The position numbers and the translations under genes are program-made. Below are positions 58,280 to 64,000 of a DNA stretch of 64,000 nucleotides, in pieces. Source of the stretch: Diospyros lotus. Its lineage: Eukaryota; Streptophyta; Magnoliopsida; Ericales; Ebenaceae. The first letter of the stretch is position 1. Each line of letters begins with the position of its first letter. Below the pieces are notes generated by a model, which made no database searches, was not told the DNA's origin, and worked only from the letters and a program-made list of their open reading frames with translations. The DNA is taken from positions 5,208,001-5,272,000 of the forward strand of contig NC_068341.1 in NCBI RefSeq assembly GCF_014633365.1, written 5' to 3'.

Positions 58280-59187
58280 TAGGGGTGTTCAAAAAAATCG
58301 GCTAACCGCGAAAACCGGCCAAACCGCACCGCACCGAATCGAACCGCGCGATTTTCTTGGATGAGCGGTTCGGTGCGATTTAAAAAAAATTGCAAACCGC
58401 GGTTTGTGGTTTAATAATTGACGGTTCGGTTTTAAACCGAATCGCCCGAATAATATTTTAATAATAAAATAAAATAAATAAAATATAAAATATAAAAGGG
58501 CACATAACCCTAATCACTTCTAATTTCAAGCCTTCCGTTTCTTCTCTCTACCCACTGCCCAGCACCGCATGCCTCCAACCCACCAAGGACTCAAAGGGGA
58601 TTCAATCTGCCAATCTCATTGGCAGCAACTGCCTCGTATCACCAGGATAATAATTCTCAATTGATGGAGTTACCCAATCAGGAGGAATAATAGATGATGC
58701 TTGCAACTGTTCCTCTGTGTGTGGGGTTTTAGATTCTTTTGCAATTGATAGCTGGGAAAATTCTTCTTGAATAGCATGTGCAATGATCTCATCATTCTCT
58801 ATGCTACATTCTATACTGTAATTATTTTCTCTTTGTACTGTTCATGCCATAGTAGTAATAGAAATTCTTGTAGTAAATTCCAGATTAATTTTTCTGTTTT
58901 CTTGGACTTTTTAGTTAAAAGATTTAATGCAAGATCAGTGTAGTGTGTTTGTTATTTGCTTTGTTTGTGCGCAGAGCAGCTGGTATGTCTTGGTTTTAGA
59001 TATGTGTTTGTTGCTATGCCAATATTACATCAAATAGCGAAAATCGCACCGCAAATTACGGTGCGGTCTGATGCGATTTTTGTAGACCATGCCAAACCGT
59101 GCAGTTTGATTTAATAGTAAATCGCACATGCGATTTGACGTGTTAAAAATAGTCTAAATCGCTCAAATCGCATCGTGAACACCCCTA
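58280..59187. mobile_element. Non-autonomous hAT element with perfect 8-bp duplication
   Basis: Terminal inverted repeats TAGGGGTGTTC and GAACACCCCTA bound 908 bp. GTTAATTT is duplicated exactly at 58272-58279 and 59188-59195. Subterminal regions are dense in short repeats such as AAACCG, ACCGCACCG and AATCGC in both orientations, the typical hAT transposase binding zones. The interior (about 58500-59030) is of mixed composition with a CT-rich leader-like stretch, but no long frame; it may be a remnant of the deleted transposase gene. Confidence 0.9.
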
Positions 59188-59195
59188 GTTAATTT

Positions 59196-59689
59196 ATAAC
59201 ACACACATATACATTTTCTTTTCCTAACTACCAACTTTTACACATATTTAGTGTGTGTATATATACATATATAGTATAAATGTAAGTGTTAGCCCATTAC
59301 CTTTTTATTTCATAATAAATTGGTATATGTATTTTTATTTTTGTTATTACAATAATTAAATTTCTATTTTTATTATAATTTAGCTATTCCTTTAATTTTG
59401 TAAACAAAAACTAACATAATGTACACTAATATAAATACAAAAATGGAGTTTGTGTTAATTTTATCATTAAGTGATTTTTATGTTCACGCATATCACATCA
59501 ATTTTTATTAATCAAATACAATGAAAAATTAAACAAAAATTTGAATTATAACTAAAATTAAATTTTAATAGTTTTGGTGATAAAAAATAAAATACTATAA
59601 TCAATTTATTACAAAATATAAAATTTAAAGACTAATAATGTAATTTAACCTATAAATATATTAGTACGCCGGCAGGTGGAGCGGTTGGA
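59196..59689. other. AT-rich region upstream of the last gene
   Basis: No gene seen; AT-rich to about 59660, then composition changes abruptly to GC-rich where the next gene's leader begins. Confidence 0.6.
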
Positions 59690-62600
59690 CTCACGGCGAA
59701 GCCCATCCATCGGAAGCCCACCTCCCCCCCCCCCCCCCCCCCCCGGCTATCTCTCTCTCTCTCTCTCCCCTTCCCCGCTTAGCTTGCCACCTGTTCTCTC
59801 TCAAAGGAGGAGAGAGAAGAATAGTATTTTGATTCTTGAAGTCTAAAGAGTAAGAGAGAGAATCGCCTCTCTCTCTCTCTCTCTCGCTAGGGTTCTTGGT
59901 TTCGCCATTGTCACGCTTCAATGTATTCGCATCGTTTACAGCTTATCGGACTTCTACATTACATCATCGACGCCGGATTCGCTTCGAATTCCACAAAATT
60001 GGATTCCATTTCGCTCAATTGAGGTGGTCCAGGTCAAGGTAATGTATGCATGGAATAAAGTTAGTGAGTGTGAATGTCAAATTCATGTGTCGATGTTGTG
60101 TGCGTTTGGGCGAGCTTTCGGATTTAGATTTTAGTAGCCAACCGATAAATTTATTTCTACCTATCCCGCAATATATTTATATTTCTGCTGAGCCGATTTT
60201 TTCCTTGAATGTGCATTAGAGTTTGTACTGAAATTGCTTCTGCGAGGAAGCTCACGCGTGGACTAAATTAGCTGCGGCTGCGTGAACCCTTATATTTTTC
60301 CTTTTTGGTTTTATCCGTTTGATTGTGAGTTATTTTTGGTGTTGTGGGTTTTAATTGGTTATTCCGTTTGATTGGTTTTTCTTTCTTCTGACATAATTTT
60401 TCTTCTGCCACTTATCAACTCCAAATAAAACGGGAAGGAAGCTTGCATATATCTCAAATTAGTTCTGCATTCCAAAAGCAGGTGATATGAGATTTGTAAG
60501 CCCCCTTTCCATTTAAGTTTCCATTTCGGTCGGATTGTGTGCTAAATTTAGGGTTATGGGTTTACTTGGTTTATTGCCCTTTTCTTACTTCTCTTTTTGG
60601 CAAAATGGTTTTGCTTAAAAGATTTGATCCAAATGCCGAAGGATTTGGCTTGCATCATGACATTAAAATTCACTCTCACAGTCACGTTGCTAAAAGAAAT
60701 TGAGAAAGAAAAATTATGTATTAACCAGGGCGAGAGCCAAGGATGTATTTATTAACTAGGGCAAATGATTTGTCTCATATACTGTTGAGAGAGACTGAGC
60801 TGATGTTATGTTTACCCATAGTTTACAGGCACGTTAAAAACTGGACGTAGATTCTGTGTAAATATTTACTGTGCCCTTCAGAGTGACAAAGTTGAAGAAA
60901 GAACTATTTCTAATTGATTTAAAGCTCTGCCTAAATCTGTTTTGGTTTGGGATTTTCATCCTTATTGGGGTCATTGCTCTAGAACTCTGTCCTTGCAGTG
61001 GAAGGAATTGAAATTGTTAGCACTTGTGAAGAATCATTAACCAATAATCTATTGTATGCAGGTGAGTTTATCAGCTTAGGTTATGTTGTTGTATTCTAGA
61101 AAGGCATTTCGTGTTTGTGGCACAGTAAACCTGATAATTTCTGTAACTACCTTTTCTATTTAGTGTTGGAAGTTCCTTGAAGAACATTACTCATTGGGAG
61201 ATGAAAGTTTTGTAAAGAATGGCACGGCTATTAGTGGACCCCCACACATAGTTGTACAGAAGAGTATTTAGGTAAAGCTGTAGCATGTTTAGAGTTGAAG
61301 CTTGTTTTATGTTTTTATTTTATTTTTAAGTTCCTTGCCTTGATGCAATTGCAATCCCAGCAGTCTCAGATTCTAATGCATTGGGAATGAGCACTGTGCT
61401 AATATATACTTTATTTCCTCATCCTATCTTTTATGATACGCACTTAATATTTCTGAAACATCTTTCTGCATAACATGAAACTGTTTTTTGTGAGCTTATA
61501 TTTTCTCATACTCGACAGGATTGCAGATCATCCTAGTCCAATGGTATGTTCACTTGGAAGTGGGAGAATGGCAGCCATGGCAAGGCTCCTCGTGGCAGGA
61601 AGCTTCTCACAAACTATTGCAGGTATGATTTCCTGAGGGTACTGGACTTCACAGTTTGGAGGCTTTGTATAATCTTTGGTATTTCACCAAAGCACTGCAA
61701 TCCCTTGGATTCTTTCATGCATTCAAACTGAAACAGTGGAATGGAATGTGAAAGGGTGAAAGTACTGTACTTCAGAGTTTAGGCTTGTATCAAAATATCA
61801 AAATTTGGCTATGGGCGTGCTGTCATATTGATCGTCTGATGTATTCGAACTGAAATAGTATAATGCAATGTTAAAAGATTTAACACAATGCATCTTATCC
61901 CTTTTAAGGTAATGAGGTTTTATGGAATGTGGCATAAAAATTGATAAGGTGGATTCCATTGCTTCAGAATTAGTCAGTGAGGAACAGAGAGAAGGTAGTT
62001 GTTGATTAGCTTTCAACTTCTGTTTAGTTGATTTAGTCTTGTTCACTTAAATCATCTAGAATGAGGATACCATCCTAAGCTCAAGACAACTAATATGGGA
62101 ATTAGCTGTATTTACTGAGAAAAATATCTAGGTTATTTAATTTCTTTAATAGCTCTATTCACTTTTCTTCTTTTGCCAGAGGAAGTTGGCAACCATAGAT
62201 TAGCTGCTCAGTACATCCAAAGAGAATTACGTGGGGCAGATGAAGCAAATTTACTTGATGAAGAAGGTTAGTTTCTCCTCATTCCCCTAATCAAAGGTGT
62301 AGTCATTTGACCCCTAAATTGGAGTGGCTTTCAGTGGTAATAGAAGCTTGTTAGCTTCTTGGTTTTGGTAACTATGACTAAAAATTTGTCAGGCAGGACT
62401 ATATGAGATGAAACATTTATGGTTCTTTGTCCTTATTTTAGTTTTTGTTGAGTAGCTAGGAAATGACCTCTTGCTCTTGGTGTTTGCTCATTACTTTTCA
62501 AATATTTAGTTCTTTTATCTAATAAATATTCATGTTAATAATAGAAGAACAAAGAAGCAATTATGATATTGTATTCTATTATTACAATATTTTTAATTTT

Positions 62601-63222
62601 TTTGTAATCCTCCAATGGCAATTCTACATATTCAGCAGAATAACTAAACAATGTAAGCATTTGGCACGAAAACACACCATTTAACTAACTCGTTAGCTCA
62701 ACAACACAATGGTAACATGAAATGCAAGTTCTTTTATCTAGTAAGAAGAATTATCTAGAGGAAGCCTGTAAACTTCATCTAGAGCAATACAAATAAATGA
62801 AACCTGTATCTTTGCTGTCTCTAGCGTGAATAATTGTACTGCAAAAGTACATCCTGTTAGGCTCCTCTGTCTTAATGAACTAGTGGTTTTTTCCTGCAAT
62901 AATAGGGTTTAATTGTTTACATGTATTTGCAACCTTGCTTTAGCGTTGTTGATTACCTTAGCGTTGTTGATTACCAGAATAATACTGACCAAAATTCTTT
63001 TTTCGTGCTTTTTTGTTTTGACAAGTACTTCTTTTTCCTTATGTGATATGGTGATGTATTTTTTCAGATGCAAGTAATATATGCAGTTCTGGTTTACTGT
63101 ATCCTGGTCTTAAATTTTGCAATCCTATTGCAGTGGATGGTTTTTAAGGCTCCTCTAAGTATTTTTGTGCTGCAGATATGCATGTATTTGATTTGAAGCC
63201 CATGACAGATCCATTGTATTTG
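59690..63222 (+). CDS. Unidentified conserved plant protein, 5' part (continues past the window)
   Basis: The coding start is ATG 61541 (MVCSLGSGRMAAMARLLVAG). Coding exons are 61541-61622, 62180-62266 and 63176-63222, GT-AG and frame-consistent, giving the first 72 aa; more exons must lie beyond 64000. Two further in-frame ATGs (61568, 61577) could also serve. The visible protein continues as EEVGNHRLAAQYIQRELRGA, then an acidic ADEANLLDEED and MHVFDLKPMTDPLYL. From memory this start belongs to a conserved plant protein with a short Cys/His zinc-binding motif further on, but I cannot name it or its function. The leader appears to have several non-coding exons: about 59690-60040 (donor CAAG|GTAATG), 61000-61062 (donor GCAG|GTGAGT) and 61164-61272 (donor TTAG|GTAAAG), then the exon with the ATG (acceptor near 61518). 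Confidence 0.7.
59724..59767. repeat. Poly-C run followed by (CT)n
   Basis: About 21 C in a row, then GGCTAT and a (CT)n run. It lies in the putative core promoter or 5' leader of the next gene. A second (CT)n run is at about 59866-59884. Confidence 0.9.
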
Positions 63223-64000
63223 GTAAGGTTGAGAAAATCTTGTTTACTTTACTAGGGTTTTGCATTTTGGTTTTACTGCTTCATGATGTTGTTGCATGGA
63301 GTGTTGTGGATGCATACTTGTAGAAACATATGCAATTCTTTTTTTTTTTTGGATAAATAATAAATAAAAACACTACAACATCTTTTAGCCTACAGATATG
63401 GAAAATCCATGAAAAGCCTATGCTTTACAATTGATTCTTCATGCAAAAACATTATGCATGTATTTCTAAGACACTTATAGAGCAATCTTTCTGAATGGAT
63501 TTGGTCAATGAATGGCATACCAAATGAATCTATTTGACTTCAAATATATCTATGTTGACTAATTGCTGATTTGACTGGGGAATGCTGAAGCAAATATCAC
63601 TATCATTAACTGTTTAGAGCTGTATCCTTAATGAACGTGGGAGATTGACATGATATTCTTTGGCAGAAAAGGATATTGTTTTAATCTTGACACAATTAAA
63701 ATTGTTGCAATGGAACTGACATGATTATAAACAGAAGATATATGCTTCTCTGGATGGCTGCAATATTGCACTCTAGTTAAAACAGCATTCTTGGTTTGTA
63801 TGTGGAAGCTCTTTGATTTGTGGGTGAAAGAAGAAACATACTGCAATCTGTTTATTGATTGGAATATAAAATTGGTTAACCATATTAATAAAAGACTAAG
63901 AGCTGCTGGTGTTCGTTTAGTTAAATTTAGTAATATCTTCCCTTATCTAAATAGTAGTCCTATATTGTCAAAAACAAAAAGTGGTATTAGCTAAAGCTTT
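63223..64000 (+). other. Intron of the last gene, window end
   Basis: After the donor at 63223 (GTAAGG) the sequence is T-rich and intron-like to the window end. I see no further exon; open frames here have no recognisable content. Confidence 0.55.

Overview
The window is nuclear DNA of a eudicot plant. Its genes have GT-AG introns, it carries plant-specific proteins (a RUNKEL-type kinase, plastid acyl carrier proteins, a vacuolar NHX exchanger), and the AT-rich intergenic space is full of plant transposons (Ty1/copia, Ty3/gypsy chromovirus, Cassandra TRIM, SINE, hAT and foldback MITEs). I cannot name the species from the sequence.

Layout. 1-9966 is gene-poor: a decayed reverse-oriented Ty1/copia element (about 574-5712), a GC-rich block of unknown nature (6260-7130), a segment that looks like a severed gene 5' end (7170-7985) and AT-rich DNA. 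9967-19397 is one full-length Ty3/gypsy element of the Tekay/Del type with 2.28-kb LTRs only about 1.5% apart, but its polyprotein frame is broken three times. 23230-30556 (+) is an intact ten-exon RUNKEL/ULK4-type gene (1366 aa predicted). 32403-42050 is a direct tandem duplication of a roughly 4.5-5-kb unit, each copy holding a four-exon plastid acyl carrier protein gene on the minus strand; the two proteins (142 aa each) differ only in the transit peptide. 43192-48455 (-) is a complete 14-exon vacuolar Na+/H+ exchanger gene (540 aa). 51644-59187 is a transposon graveyard. From 59690 a plus-strand gene begins with several 5'-UTR introns; its first three coding exons (72 aa) are inside the window and it runs off the right edge.

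The most unusual part is 51.6-57.1 kb. A tRNA-like SINE (55011-57058) contains a Cassandra TRIM (55100-56912) whose LTRs carry 5S-rRNA-like promoter sequence. A copia solo LTR (55218-56386) sits inside the 5S A-box of the left Cassandra LTR. All three insertions have recognisable target-site duplications, so their order can be read directly. That solo LTR, a related one at 51644-53202 and a third reverse-oriented LTR-like block at 53631-54900 share one layout: an array of short self-complementary motifs just upstream of a TATA box. The core is GTCGAC in two of them and apparently a decayed CTCGAG in the third. This looks like a modular, fast-changing LTR promoter design and is my main candidate for something under-described.

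The genes are unrelated housekeeping functions (cytokinesis, plastid fatty-acid synthesis, vacuolar ion exchange, one unknown) and form no pathway or cluster. Exon boundaries were read by hand from splice consensus and frame continuity; every one keeps the reading frame, but no transcript data were available.
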